From: Burkholderiales bacterium
Lineage (GTDB): Bacteria > Pseudomonadota > Gammaproteobacteria > Burkholderiales > Casimicrobiaceae
Length of the DNA: 64,000 nt
Assembly (NCBI GenBank): GCA_020853025.1
Contig: JADYZP010000004.1
Location: 1-64,000 of the forward strand
Reading direction: 5' to 3'
A program made the position numbers and the translations under genes. Under the pieces are notes generated by a model, which was not told the origin of the DNA, did not search any database, and was given only the letters and a program-made list of their open reading frames with translations. Shown here piece by piece: positions 19,955-29,366 of this stretch. Every line of letters starts with the position of its first letter. Position 1 is the stretch's first letter.

Positions 19955-21681
19955 CTTCCCGGCGCGGTTTCGAGCGGCGGATACGCGGCGTTACCGGTCG
20001 TGCGCGGCGCGCGGCGGCGTGCACCGCCGTGGCTTTGCAGCCAACGCGACCAATGCGGCCACCAGCTTCCGGGCACCATTGTCGCCCGGGCCAGCCAGTC
20101 GTCAGCGTCGTCGGTGACCAGATCGTTGATCCAGTGGCTGCGGCGCGGCGGCTGCGGAGGATTGATGACGCCGGCGATGTGCCCGGAGGATCCGAGCACG
20201 AAGGACACGTCGCCGCCGAAAAGCGAAGGAGTCCGGTACGCCGAGCGCCACGGCACGATGTGGTCGTCGCGCGACGCGTAAACGTAGGTCGGCACGCCGA
20301 TGCGCGACAGGTCGACCTTCACGGCGCACATCGTCAGCGCGTTGCGTTCGCGCAGCAGGTTGTCGAGGTAGAGATTGCGCAGGTAGTAGACGTACATCGG
20401 GCCGGGCAGGTTCGCCGAGTCGCCGTTCCAGTACAAGAGGTCGAACGCAGGCGGCGTCTCGCCCTTCAGGTAGTTGCCGACGACGTAGTTCCAGACAAGT
20501 TCATTCGCGCGCAGGCTCGCGAACGCGCCGGCCAGTTCGCTGCCGTGCACGCGCTGCCCGGACATCAGGAGCGGCTCGCGCGCCGCGAGCATCTCGCCGG
20601 ATATGTAGACGCCGATTTCGCCGGGATCGGCGAAGTCGAGCATCGTGGTCAGCAGCGTGGCGCTCGCGACGGGCGACTCGTGGCGTGCGGCGAGCACCGC
20701 CAGCGCACAGGCGAGCAGCGTGCCGCCGACGCAGAAGCCGAGCGTATTCACCTTCCTGCTGCCGGATATCTCGCGGGCGACCCGAATCGCGGTCAGCGGA
20801 CCCTGCTCGAGATAGTCGTCCCAGCCAAGGTGCCCGAGTTCTGGCGGCACGTTGCGCCACGAGATCATGAACACCGTGTGTCCCTGTGCCACCGCGTAGG
20901 CGACGAACGAATTCTCGGGCTTGAGGTCGAGGATGTAGTACTTGTTGATGCATGGCGGCACGATCACCAGCGGCCGCTTGTGCACGGTCGCCGTTGTCGC
21001 GTCGTACTGGATGATCTCGATCAGGTCGTTGCGGAAGACGACGCTGCCCGGCGTCGTCGCGAGGTCGCGGCCGACGGCGAAGGCGCGCTCGTCGGACATC
21101 GTGATCCGGCCCTTGCGCGTATCGTCGGCGAGATTGCGCAGACCCTGCACCAGGCTTGCGCCCTCGGTGCTGATCGCCTTTTGCAGCACGTCGGGATTGG
21201 TTGCCGGAAAGTTGCTCGGTGCGATGGCGTCGAGGTACTGGCGCATCGCGAATTCGAGGCGCTGCTTCTCGTGGGCGGGGAGCGGCGCCAGCTGCGCGAG
21301 TTCGCGCAGGAACCGAGCGTAGAGCAGATACGACTGACGCAGCAACGAGAAGTAGGGTTGCTCGCGCCAGGCGACAGCCCGGAAGCGGCGGTCGGCGGGA
21401 TCGGGTTCCAGGAGTTCCGGCAGGCGGTCGCTGCCGTCGGTCACCGCGAGTGCGGCACGCCACAACGCCTGCGCATCCGACTGGAATTGCGCACTGAGCC
21501 GCACCGCATCGTCGGGCGCCGACGCCTCGGGCGCGGGCACCGGTCGCGTAGCGGAGGATTGCGCGGCGCCTGTCGATTGGGTCGGCGTGCACCACCATTC
21601 GAGCCACGTGCGCTGCGCCTGCTGCCATCGGTTGACGAGATCGGACCAGGCCTGGGGATCGCGCGGATCGAGTGCAGCCAT
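19933..21681 (-). CDS. phaC: Class I poly(3-hydroxyalkanoate) synthase
   Basis: A 582-residue enzyme that polymerises 3-hydroxyacyl-CoA into storage polyester on granule surfaces. The N-terminal PhaC domain (ALWRAAL, PSNFPATNP) leads to the alpha/beta-hydrolase core with the lipase-like box GFCVGG; Cys317 is the nucleophile, Asp473 is in SRDDHIVPW and His501 in SSGHIAGVINPP. PPCINKYYILDLKPENS and the ending [10 protein letters not shown] match Cupriavidus-type PhaC. The ATG at 21681 (MAALDPRDPQAWSDL) is preferred on homology; ATG 21771 and TTG 21807 would add 30-42 residues. PhaA and PhaB are not adjacent, though a PhaB/FabG-like SDR lies at 28.3 kb. Confidence 0.93.
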   Translation of the reverse strand: MAALDPRDPQAWSDLVNRWQQAQRTWLEWWCTPTQSTGAAQSSATRPVPAPEASAPDDAVRLSAQFQSDAQALWRAALAVTDGSDRLPELLEPDPADRRFRAVAWREQPYFSLLRQSYLLYARFLRELAQLAPLPAHEKQRLEFAMRQYLDAIAPSNFPATNPDVLQKAISTEGASLVQGLRNLADDTRKGRITMSDERAFAVGRDLATTPGSVVFRNDLIEIIQYDATTATVHKRPLVIVPPCINKYYILDLKPENSFVAYAVAQGHTVFMISWRNVPPELGHLGWDDYLEQGPLTAIRVAREISGSRKVNTLGFCVGGTLLACALAVLAARHESPVASATLLTTMLDFADPGEIGVYISGEMLAAREPLLMSGQRVHGSELAGAFASLRANELVWNYVVGNYLKGETPPAFDLLYWNGDSANLPGPMYVYYLRNLYLDNLLRERNALTMCAVKVDLSRIGVPTYVYASRDDHIVPWRSAYRTPSLFGGDVSFVLGSSGHIAGVINPPQPPRRSHWINDLVTDDADDWLARATMVPGSWWPHWSRWLQSHGGARRRAPRTTGNAAYPPLETAPGSYVRAGA

Positions 21682-21803
21682 GTGGGTAGCCGGATGAGCA
21701 GAGACGAACGGGGGATGCCGGACACGTCGCAGGTTGCCGGCGGCGATGGGCGCCGGTGCCGGTACCGGCATGCGCCCGATGGTATCGTGAGTGCGCGTGC
21801 GGC

Positions 21804-22604
21804 TCAACGTTCGAGCAGGACGTGCACGCCACCGATGATTGCCACGCCGAGTCCGATCGCCAGCATTTGCCGCAGCGTCTCGGCGAGCTCGGATCGCCGA
21901 TGCAGACTCGGGATCAGGTCCGCCACCGCGACGTAGAGCAGGCTCGCCGCCGCGACGGCGAGCACCGTCGGCAGCGCCTGCTGCATCCCGGCCAGCGCGA
22001 AATAGCCGGCCAGCGCGCCGGCCAGCGTGGCGGCGCCCGCCGTGACGTTGAACGCGAACGCGCGGCGTCGCGTGAAGCCCGAGTGGATCAGGATGGCGAA
22101 ATCGCCGACCTGCTGCGGCACCGCATGCGCGACGATGGCAACGGTCGTCACGGTGCCCAGCCGCAGGTCGGACAGGAATGCGGCTGCAATCACGATCCCA
22201 TCGCAGAAATTGTGCACACTGTTGCCGATCAGGATCATGAGCCCGGAACGCCCATGGTCGCCCTGCGTGCGTGCATGCGCGTGCAGCGCATGGCCGTGCT
22301 CGGTCTCTTCGAGGTCATCGCGATGTTCCTCGTGGCCGTGCGCATGTCGCCACAGCACGAGCTTTTCCAGCAGGAAAAACGCGAGCAGCCCGATAAGCAC
22401 GGTGATCATCACCTGCGTCGGGCTCCCGGTTTCGAGCGCATGAGGCAGCATCTCGATGAACACGGTCCCCAGCAGCGCGCCCACGGCGAAGGAAACCAGG
22501 CGCGAGATCCAGCCGGCGTGCAACGCGAGCGTCGCCGCCGCCGCCAGAGTGGCAAGAATTCCGCCGGCGACGGCGGCGATGACGATGACTGCGAGCGTAC
22601 TCAT
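21804..22604 (-). CDS. ZIP family divalent metal transporter
   Basis: A 266-residue inner-membrane protein with about eight helices. The long cytoplasmic loop between helices 3 and 4 is His-rich (residues 86-117, with HAHGHEEH, EHGHALHAHA), as in ZIP zinc importers. The metal path motifs are SVHNFCDGI (129-137) in helix 4 and HAVPQQVGDF (160-169) in helix 5. Zinc is the likely substrate; iron or manganese are possible. It lies between pgeF and phaC on the same strand, with gaps of about 130 bases on both sides, so co-transcription is uncertain. Confidence 0.88.
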   Translation of the reverse strand: MSTLAVIVIAAVAGGILATLAAAATLALHAGWISRLVSFAVGALLGTVFIEMLPHALETGSPTQVMITVLIGLLAFFLLEKLVLWRHAHGHEEHRDDLEETEHGHALHAHARTQGDHGRSGLMILIGNSVHNFCDGIVIAAAFLSDLRLGTVTTVAIVAHAVPQQVGDFAILIHSGFTRRRAFAFNVTAGAATLAGALAGYFALAGMQQALPTVLAVAAASLLYVAVADLIPSLHRRSELAETLRQMLAIGLGVAIIGGVHVLLER

Positions 22605-22736
22605 GCGGATCGGGCTTCAGTTCGACGCGATTGCCCGGCCATGCCCAAGCCTGACCCACAACGGCCGGCGACGCCGATGCCATAGCACCGGGATCGGCAA
22701 CGGGCTTGCATCATAGCAGTGGCCGCACTCGGCGTA

Positions 22737-23528
22737 TCATCCGTGCTCGAGCCATGCGACGAGCGCCATGCGTCCGCAGCGCGGGTCGCGCCGGTAGGAA
22801 AAAAAGCGCGCGACTTCCGTGTAGGTGCACGCGTCACCGCCTGCAACATCGCTGATGCCGCGTGCGCCGAGCCGCCGCCGTGCGAGTGCCGGCAGGTCCG
22901 CACGCCACTTGCCTTCGCGCAGCGGCTCGAAATGCACGGCAGCTCCCGGATCCGCCGTGCACAAGGCGGTATGCACGTCGGCGCCGACCTCGAAGGCCCG
23001 CGGTCCGATGCCGGGTCCCAGCCAGACGACTACCTCGTGTGCCGCGGCGGCCATCGCGTCGACCGTCGCTTCGAGCACGCCTGCGGCCAGTCCTCGCCAT
23101 CCTGCGTGCGCGACACCGACGACGGTACCGGCGCGATCGGCGAGCAGCACGGGCAGGCAGTCGGCCGTGCGCACGGCGATCGCGAGACCCGGGGTACGGA
23201 CGACGGCGGCGTCGGCCTGCGGTGGCGTCCTGCGCAGCTGCGCACTGCTGTGCGCGTCGACGTGCACGACGCCACGTCCATGCACCTGTTGCAGCCACAC
23301 CGGGTCCGATGGCAGAAACGCGCGCAGCCGGCGGCGGTTTTCCGCGATTGCCGCTGCGCTGTCGCCGGTTCCCGGACGCGCCGGGCCGACATCCATCGTC
23401 GCCGCCGCACCGGTGCTCGCTCCGCCGTCGCGCGTGGTGAAGATCGCGGCGACGCGCGCAGGACCATTCCACTGCGGAACGATCCAGGCCGGATGTGCCG
23501 CGTCGAGTTTGCGGGGCAGGCTCGACAT
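22737..23528 (-). CDS. pgeF: Peptidoglycan editing factor / multicopper polyphenol oxidase-like protein (YfiH)
   Basis: A 263-residue protein of the YfiH/laccase-like DUF152 family. In E. coli PgeF hydrolyses wrongly built UDP-MurNAc-L-Ser to keep peptidoglycan stems correct; relatives have been assigned purine nucleoside phosphorylase or oxidase activity. The zinc-binding triad is clear: His83 in LQQVHGRGV, Cys124 in RTADCLPVLL and His141 in VAHAGWRGL. The ATG at 23528 overlaps the rluD stop by one base (TGATG), giving the conserved rluD-pgeF order of many proteobacteria. A longer frame to 23609 would overlap rluD heavily and is not used. Confidence 0.92.
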   Translation of the reverse strand: MSSLPRKLDAAHPAWIVPQWNGPARVAAIFTTRDGGASTGAAATMDVGPARPGTGDSAAAIAENRRRLRAFLPSDPVWLQQVHGRGVVHVDAHSSAQLRRTPPQADAAVVRTPGLAIAVRTADCLPVLLADRAGTVVGVAHAGWRGLAAGVLEATVDAMAAAAHEVVVWLGPGIGPRAFEVGADVHTALCTADPGAAVHFEPLREGKWRADLPALARRRLGARGISDVAGGDACTYTEVARFFSYRRDPRCGRMALVAWLEHG

Positions 23529-24505
23529 CAACGCACCTGTCCAGCGGACTGTGCGCTGTGCAGCGCGTCGATCAGCACCGCCATGTCTTCCGGGACCGGC
23601 GCGTCCCATTGCATCGTCGCGCGCGATTGCGGATGCACGAGACCCAGGCGTCGTGCATGCAGTGCCTGTCGCGCAAACGAACGCAGCGTGGGCGGCATCG
23701 CGATATTCGCGCCGCGCCGGCCGCGATAGGTGGGATCACCGACCAGCGGATGGCCGATGGCGGTCAGGTGGACGCGGATCTGGTGCGTGCGTCCGGTCTC
23801 GAGACGGCAGTGCAGCAGTGTGGCGACACCGAAACGCAGGACGACGTCGACGTGCGTGCGCGCCGGTTTGCCGGTGGCGACCACGGCCATCGACGTGCGC
23901 TCTCGCGGGTGGCGTCCGATCGGCGCGTCGATGATCGTCGCCCGCACGAGATCGCCGTGCACGAGCGCCACGTACTCGCGCCGAACCGTGCGCGCCGCCA
24001 GTTGCCGGACCAGATCGGTTTGCGCCTCCGGTGTCTTGGCGACGACCATGAGCCCGCTCGTATCCTTGTCGAGGCGATGGACGATGCCGGCGCGCGGCAG
24101 TGCGGCCAGTGGCGGCAGGTGATGGAGCAGCGCGTTCAATAGCGTGCCGTCGCGGTTGCCGCTGCCCGGATGCACGACGAGGCCGGCCGGTTTGTCGACG
24201 ACGAGCAGCGTCGCGTCTTCGTGCACGATCGACAGCGGAATTGGCTGCGCGGCGGCATTGCCTCCGTGCACGGCGGCCGCCTCGATCACCCGCAGCATCT
24301 CGCCGCCACGCAGCCGGTAGCGGGGCACGGTGATGACGACGCCATCGACCCGGACCTGCCCGGTCTCGATCCATGCCTGCAAACGGCTGCGCGAATGCTG
24401 GGACAACAGCTTCGCGAGTGCCTGATCGAGGCGGGTGCCCGCCGCAGCCACGGGCACGATCAGCCGGTGCTCGGGGAGGGTCGCGTCCGATTGCGCCGGT
24501 GACAT
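23528..24505 (-). CDS. rluD: 23S rRNA pseudouridine synthase RluD
   Basis: A 325-residue enzyme that makes pseudouridines in helix 69 of 23S rRNA (positions 1911, 1915, 1917 in E. coli). An S4 RNA-binding domain (about 22-70) precedes the catalytic domain; catalytic Asp146 is in HRLDKDTSG, and the RTHQIRVH motif lies near residue 268. The start [13 protein letters not shown] at 24505 is chosen because the longer frame reaches into the divergent bamD leader. The S4 domain and the link to bamD and pgeF separate it from RluC. Confidence 0.93.
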   Translation of the reverse strand: MSPAQSDATLPEHRLIVPVAAAGTRLDQALAKLLSQHSRSRLQAWIETGQVRVDGVVITVPRYRLRGGEMLRVIEAAAVHGGNAAAQPIPLSIVHEDATLLVVDKPAGLVVHPGSGNRDGTLLNALLHHLPPLAALPRAGIVHRLDKDTSGLMVVAKTPEAQTDLVRQLAARTVRREYVALVHGDLVRATIIDAPIGRHPRERTSMAVVATGKPARTHVDVVLRFGVATLLHCRLETGRTHQIRVHLTAIGHPLVGDPTYRGRRGANIAMPPTLRSFARQALHARRLGLVHPQSRATMQWDAPVPEDMAVLIDALHSAQSAGQVR

Positions 24506-24516
24506 GGGACGGGAGT

Positions 24517-24522
24517 TATAAT
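24517..24522 (+). promoter_or_regulatory. TATAAT box in the rluD/bamD divergent region
   Basis: A perfect TATAAT (24517-24522) lies 12 bases outside the rluD start and 129 bases ahead of bamD. TTGCGC at 24491-24496 is the only -35-like match, with a long 20-base gap. The reverse strand reads ATTATAAC at the same place, so it could serve either gene. Confidence 0.35.
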
Positions 24523-24650
24523 CGCATCCCGATGCATCGAGCGCGCGCAGGAGCAGGAACACAGGAGCGCTGTGACGATCGCTGTGTCGTTGCGCGGCAT
24601 CGAGCCCCCGTTTCGGCGAGGGCGGTAGCGTCGAAACAGGACCGGAACTC

Positions 24651-25538
24651 GTGAATTGCCAATTTGATCGCTTTTCGCCGTGGCGCGCGCTGCTCGCTGT
24701 CGTCGTGCTCACCGTGGGACTCGCGGGCTGCGGCCTGTTCCCGGAGGTCAAGCAAGAGACGTCGGGCTGGTCGGCCGACCGCCTCTACCAGACTGCGCAC
24801 GAGGCGATGCTGCAGGGAAATTATACACGCGCGACCAAGCTCTTCGATGAGCTCGAGGCGCGTTTCCCCTATGGGCGCTACGCGCAACAGGCGATTCTCG
24901 AGTCGGCGTTCGCCAACTGGCGCGCCAACGAGACGGCGGCCGCGATTGCTGCGGCGGACCGCTTCATCCGCACCTATCCCAACCATCCCAACGTCGATTA
25001 CGCGTATTACCTGAAGGGCCTCGTGTACTTCCGCGAGGACCAGGGAATCATCGGCTATGTCTACGAACTCGACCTCGCCGAGCGCGACCCGAAGGAAATG
25101 CGCAATTCCTTCGCCGCCTTCAAGGAGCTGACCAGCCGCTTTCCCGACAGCCAGTACTACCAGGACTCGATCGCGCGCATGCGCTATCTGAACAATGCGA
25201 TGGCGACCTACGAGGTCAACGTCGCGACGTACTACTACAATCGCGGCGCTTATGTCGCCGCGGTGAACCGCGCGCAGGCTTCGCTGATCGGTTTCCCGCA
25301 GACGCCGGCCAACGAACGCGCGCTGGGGCTCATGCGCAGCAGTTACGCCAAGCTCGGGTTGGCGCAGCTCTCGGAGGACTCCCAGCAAATCCTGGCCAAG
25401 ACGTATCCGGACAGCCGGTACATTGCCGGTATTCCGCGGACGCCGTGGTGGAAATTCTGGACGCGGGAAGAGAACAGCTACGGCGTCGAGGCCACCGACC
25501 AGATGGCGGCCAAGCCCTGGTGGGCGTTCTGGGAATAG
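24651..25538 (+). CDS. bamD: Outer membrane protein assembly lipoprotein BamD
   Basis: A 295-residue lipoprotein of the BAM complex, which folds beta-barrel proteins into the outer membrane. The lipobox LAGC places the lipidated Cys at residue 27. Five TPR-like helical pairs follow ([32 protein letters not shown] split here; [27 protein letters not shown]). The start is a GTG with AGGA upstream. It is about 50 residues longer than E. coli BamD (245); the extra C-terminus holds [11 protein letters not shown] and ends PWWAFWE, an aromatic repeat. It diverges from rluD, an arrangement kept in many proteobacteria. Confidence 0.93.
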   Translation: MNCQFDRFSPWRALLAVVVLTVGLAGCGLFPEVKQETSGWSADRLYQTAHEAMLQGNYTRATKLFDELEARFPYGRYAQQAILESAFANWRANETAAAIAAADRFIRTYPNHPNVDYAYYLKGLVYFREDQGIIGYVYELDLAERDPKEMRNSFAAFKELTSRFPDSQYYQDSIARMRYLNNAMATYEVNVATYYYNRGAYVAAVNRAQASLIGFPQTPANERALGLMRSSYAKLGLAQLSEDSQQILAKTYPDSRYIAGIPRTPWWKFWTREENSYGVEATDQMAAKPWWAFWE

Positions 25539-25557
25539 CCCGACAGATGTTCGCGAT

Positions 25558-27576
25558 TCAGGTATTCGGCGCCAGCGCGCGAAGGAACTCTACCGCGTCG
25601 CTTTCCTCGCGCGTGCGCCGCATCGGCGGCAGCGTCTGCCAGATGCGCCGCCCGTAGGGCTTGTCGGTCAGCCGCGGATCGCAGATCGCCAGCACCCCCC
25701 GATCCGACTCGGTCCTGATCAGCCGTCCCGCGCCCTGTTTCAGCGCGATTGCCGCCTGCGGCAGCTGCCATGCCATGAACGGATTGTGGCCGTCCGTGCG
25801 CAGCCGCTCGAGCCTCGCGGCGAGCAGCGGATCATCGGGCGGAGCAAAGGGCAGCTTGTCGATGACGACCAGCGATAGCGCATCGCCGGGGACGTCCACG
25901 CCTTCCCAGAAGCTCGCGCTGCCCAGCAGCACCGCGTTGCCGAGCTCGCGGAAGCGCACCAGAAGTTCGGAACGCGAGCCTTCGCCCTGCCCCAGCAGCG
26001 GGAACGCCAGACCCTCGCGCGCGAACGTCGCGGCGAGCCGCTCGTGCGCATCCTTGAGCGCGCGCAGCGTCGTGAACAACAGGAAAGCGCGCCCGCCGGC
26101 CGCGCGTACCAGCGGCAGCACGGCATCGACCACGGCTTCGGTGTGCTCGGCGGTGTTGGGTGGCGGCAGTCCGCGCGGCACGTAGAGCAGGCCCTGCGTC
26201 GCGTAGTCGAAGGGGCTTTCCCATGCGCCGGTCGCGGCGTCCTCAAGTCCCAACTGCGACGTGTAGTGCGTGAAGTCGCGGCCCACCGCAAGCGTGGCCG
26301 AGGTGAAGATCCAGGCACGGGCGCTGCCCGCCACCTGCCGCCGCATCAGCGGCGCGACCGACAGCGGTGACGCCTGCAGTTGGCAGCCGTGCGCCGTGAC
26401 GTCGACCCAGCGTATCCATTCCTGCGCGTCGCCGGGGTTGTCGGGAATCGCATCGAAGCCGTCGCGCCAGCGCGCTGCCAGGCGTGCCGCGGCGTCCGCG
26501 CGCAGCGCAACCTGTGCCAGGTCTTCGCTGCGCTCGGCGAAATGGCCAAGCTCGGCCGCCAACCGGTCGAGCGTTGCGGCAAGGCCGTCCAGCGCCTGCG
26601 CAAAACCCTCGCGCGACAGCGCGGCGTCGCGCGTGAACTTGCCTGGTACCTCTCCCGCGGCCAGGCGCAGCCTGCGGATCGCCGGCGCCAGTTCGCCGGC
26701 GGCGTCGGGCAGCTCCGGCACATCGCGCGCGGTGGTTCGCGCGGCCATCTCGGCGTCGCGGGCGAGTTCGGCGAGCTGTCCGGTCGTCAGTTGCTGGCCG
26801 AAAAACAGCGTTGCGGTGTCGGGGAGCTGGTGCGCCTCGTCGAGAATCACCGTATTGCAATTGGGAAGCAGCTCGGACACACCTTCGTCGCGCAGCATCA
26901 CATCGGCGAAGAACAGGTGATGGTTGACGACGACCACGTCGGCATCCTGCGCCTCGCGGCGCGCCTTGAGCACGAAACATTCGGTGTGCTGCGGACAATT
27001 CTGGCCGAGGCAGTTGTCGCGCGTCGATGTGACCAGCGGCCAGATCGACGCCTGCTCGGGGACGTCGGCCAATTCCGCGCGATCCCCACTCTCGGAGGCG
27101 CGCGCGAACGCGATGATCTTCGGCAGGTAGCGCAGGTCGTCGCGCGACGGCAACCGGTCCTCGCGCGCCGTGCGTTCGAGGTGATGGTGGCAGATGTAAT
27201 TGGCGCGGCCCTTCAGCAGGGCAATGGTGACCGGTGCGGCCAGCGCGTCGCGCACCAACGGCAGGTCGCGCTGGTAGAGTTGGTCCTGCAGCGTCTTGGT
27301 GCCGGTCGAGACGATGACCTTGCCGCCGTAGAGCAGCGCCGGGACCAGGTAGGCGAAGGTCTTGCCGGTCCCGGTGCCGGCTTCGGCGACGAGTTGCGTC
27401 CGGCCGTTAATCGCCTGCGCGATCGCCTGCGCCATCGCGAGTTGCTGCGGCCGGAAGCGAAAGCCCGGCAGCGCGCGGGCAAGCGTGCCGCCATCACGAA
27501 AGATGGCATCGAGCGCGGGATCGTCCGCCGGTACACCCGGCACGGCGCCCCGCGCAGAAGGCGCGGCAGCGTTCAA
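25558..27576 (-). CDS. DinG/YoaA-family ATP-dependent DNA helicase (XPD-like, Fe-S)
   Basis: A 672-residue superfamily 2 helicase. Walker A EAGTGTGKT is at 65-73, the four Fe-S Cys are 129, 189, 194 and 200 (DNCLGQNCPQHTEC), and the DEAH box is at 246-249. Helicase C-terminal motifs include SFWEGVDVPGD and QGAGRLIR. The sequence is closer to E. coli YoaA than to DinG in WPLVTSTRDNCLG and DADVVVVNHHLFFAD. Such enzymes unwind 5' to 3' and help with damaged forks or D-loops. The start is unclear: TTG 27576 is the longest, and GTG 27543 (VPGVPADDPALDAIF) is an alternative. It converges with bamD over a 19-base gap. Confidence 0.92.
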   Translation of the reverse strand: MNAAAPSARGAVPGVPADDPALDAIFRDGGTLARALPGFRFRPQQLAMAQAIAQAINGRTQLVAEAGTGTGKTFAYLVPALLYGGKVIVSTGTKTLQDQLYQRDLPLVRDALAAPVTIALLKGRANYICHHHLERTAREDRLPSRDDLRYLPKIIAFARASESGDRAELADVPEQASIWPLVTSTRDNCLGQNCPQHTECFVLKARREAQDADVVVVNHHLFFADVMLRDEGVSELLPNCNTVILDEAHQLPDTATLFFGQQLTTGQLAELARDAEMAARTTARDVPELPDAAGELAPAIRRLRLAAGEVPGKFTRDAALSREGFAQALDGLAATLDRLAAELGHFAERSEDLAQVALRADAAARLAARWRDGFDAIPDNPGDAQEWIRWVDVTAHGCQLQASPLSVAPLMRRQVAGSARAWIFTSATLAVGRDFTHYTSQLGLEDAATGAWESPFDYATQGLLYVPRGLPPPNTAEHTEAVVDAVLPLVRAAGGRAFLLFTTLRALKDAHERLAATFAREGLAFPLLGQGEGSRSELLVRFRELGNAVLLGSASFWEGVDVPGDALSLVVIDKLPFAPPDDPLLAARLERLRTDGHNPFMAWQLPQAAIALKQGAGRLIRTESDRGVLAICDPRLTDKPYGRRIWQTLPPMRRTREESDAVEFLRALAPNT

Positions 27577-27595
27577 CGGGCGCGAAGTCGAAACG

Positions 27596-28189
27596 CTAGC
27601 GAGACTTCGCGGATGCGCCAGCCCTGACCTTGGTTCCGGTCTTCGCCGTGCGCGCCGCCGGCTTCATCGCCGCGTTCCTCACCTTGCCTTCGGCGTCCGG
27701 CGGCGTGGTGAAGGCAACGCGCACGTCGTCGATCTTCCAGCTCAGCTCGTCGTAGACCTTGTTCACCCGGTCCTCGTAGACGTCGCCGGGTTCGCCAGCG
27801 CGCCAGTGCAAGTCGGCCATCGCGGCCAGCCAGAACTGCTGCAGTGTCCGCAGGTCCTCGACGGCTTCTTGCCAACCGGTCGCCTCGCGCAGCGCCGCCT
27901 GGTAAGGCCTCGTGATATTGATCCTCTGCTTGTCGACGCAATACTCGCTCTTGGCGCCGTTGACGCCTTGCTGCGCCTTGACGTACCCGAACTCGATGAT
28001 CTCGATGCTCTTCACGTGCCGGCACATCGTGTACAGGTGGACGACAGCGTCGAGGTAGCAATCGAGACCGCTGGCTTCGTTGTTCGGGCAGACGTAGACG
28101 CTGCCGGCGTGGAATTTCTGGGCGGCGGCAGGCGTGGCGACGAAGGCGCAAACGGTGGCGGTGATGAGAAGCGTCAGGCGCGCAAACAT
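27596..28189 (-). CDS. Secreted hypothetical protein
   Basis: A 197-residue protein I do not recognise. Residues 1-23 are a clear signal peptide (LLITATVCAFVATPAAAQ). The mature part has four Cys (in YVCPNN, LDCYLD, TMCRHV and EYCVDK), enough for two disulfides, then a helical acidic middle (TGWQEAVEDLRTLQQFWLA) and a basic tail rich in Lys, Ala and Thr. GAGGATC lies ahead of the ATG. It ends 19 bases before the helicase gene on the same strand, so they may share a transcript. The basic tail could bind peptidoglycan or nucleic acid; this is speculation. Confidence 0.75.
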   Translation of the reverse strand: MFARLTLLITATVCAFVATPAAAQKFHAGSVYVCPNNEASGLDCYLDAVVHLYTMCRHVKSIEIIEFGYVKAQQGVNGAKSEYCVDKQRINITRPYQAALREATGWQEAVEDLRTLQQFWLAAMADLHWRAGEPGDVYEDRVNKVYDELSWKIDDVRVAFTTPPDAEGKVRNAAMKPAARTAKTGTKVRAGASAKSR

Positions 28190-28342
28190 GGGGCGATCCT
28201 CGGCAAACAGGTGCAGACGAGCCGTAATGCTACCCCGCGACCGGCGTTCGGGGGAAGTCCGCCGAAGGTCATAGGCGGCAATGCCGACCGTCAGCGCCGG
28301 CGGTAGGCAAGGGTTGCCGGTTGCGGGAATCGCCCTTCGCGG

Positions 28343-29083
28343 TCAGATCGTCACGCCCCCTGAAACTTCGATGACGGCGCCGTTGACGTACGAGGCCTCG
28401 TCGGAGGCGAGCCACGCATAGGTATTGGCGATTTCCTCGGGCTTGCCCAGCCGGCCCATCGGCACCTTGTCCTCGATCATCTTCAGGACCTTGGCGGGCA
28501 TCGACGCCAGGATCGGGGTGTGGATGTAGCCGGGGCAGATCGCATTGGCGCGGATGCCCTTGCTGCCGAGTTCACGCGCCCAGGTCTTGACCATTCCGAT
28601 GACGCCGAACTTGGTGGCCGCGTAATTGGTCTGGCCGAAATTGCCGTAGAGGCCGACGATCGACGATGCGTTGAGGATACAGCCGGAGTTCTGTGCAAGC
28701 ATGATGTCGACGACGGCACGCGTGCAGTTGTAGACACCCTTCAGATTGACGTCGATGACGCGGTCGAACTGGTCTTCGCTCATCTTCTTCAATTGCGCGT
28801 CCTGCACGATGCCGGCATTGTTGACCAACGTGTCGACGCGCCCCCACTTGGCCATCACGCCTTCGACCATCTGGGTGATACTGACTTTGTCGGTGACGTC
28901 GACGCGGAAGCCCGCGGCTTCGCCACCCGCTTCCCGGATGAGCCTGACGGTTTCGTCGACGGCGGTGAGATTGACATCGCACACGGCGACCTTGGCGCCT
29001 TCCTTGGCAAACTTGATCGCCGTCGCCTGCCCGATCCCCTGAGCGCCGCCGGTGATGATCGAGACTTTTCCCATGAGCCGCAT
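28343..29083 (-). CDS. SDR family oxidoreductase, FabG/PhaB-like
   Basis: A 246-residue NAD(P)H-dependent short-chain dehydrogenase. The cofactor motif TGGAQGIG is at 11-18, NNAG at 88-91, and the catalytic Ser141, Tyr154 and Lys158 are in ASSIVGLYGN and NYAATK. It is of the 3-oxoacyl-(ACP or CoA) reductase type; with a PHA synthase in the same window an acetoacetyl-CoA reductase role is possible but not shown. The ATG at 29083 is supported by AAGGAA seven bases upstream; ATG 29074 is a minor alternative. Its upstream region is AT-rich and holds palindromes that look like operator sites. Confidence 0.88.
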   Translation of the reverse strand: MRLMGKVSIITGGAQGIGQATAIKFAKEGAKVAVCDVNLTAVDETVRLIREAGGEAAGFRVDVTDKVSITQMVEGVMAKWGRVDTLVNNAGIVQDAQLKKMSEDQFDRVIDVNLKGVYNCTRAVVDIMLAQNSGCILNASSIVGLYGNFGQTNYAATKFGVIGMVKTWARELGSKGIRANAICPGYIHTPILASMPAKVLKMIEDKVPMGRLGKPEEIANTYAWLASDEASYVNGAVIEVSGGVTI

Positions 29084-29159
29084 GACGATTCCTTCCTCGG
29101 TACCCGCCAAGCCTCGCCCGGGAATCCGGACGACGGCATCGGCGCTTGGAATATAGTCG

Positions 29160-29222
29160 CCCTTGGTGCATTGCACAAGGGTGAATTGTGAATCGATAGT
29201 GATCTGAATGTCAGTGATCACT
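29160..29222 (-). promoter_or_regulatory. Palindromic operator-like sites upstream of the SDR gene
   Basis: An imperfect inverted repeat CCCTTGGTGCA/TTGCACAAGGG covers 29160-29181. Further out, AGTGATC occurs at about 29199 and again inside the perfect palindrome AGTGATCACT (29213-29222). The surrounding 29185-29260 is AT-rich, unlike the genes. The set looks like a repressor-controlled promoter for the SDR gene. The rest of the gap to recJ (to 29366) shows nothing else. Confidence 0.4.
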
Positions 29223-29366
29223 TACGAAAAAACACATTATAAATCAACTTGGTAGATATTCAATCTCACGACGACCTTGCCATTTTCAGGCGTTGGTCGC
29301 CGCCGGTAGTCACGCCAATATGCTGCAACTTTGTGGTACGTCAACGTCGCCGGGGGTCGTGGCGGG

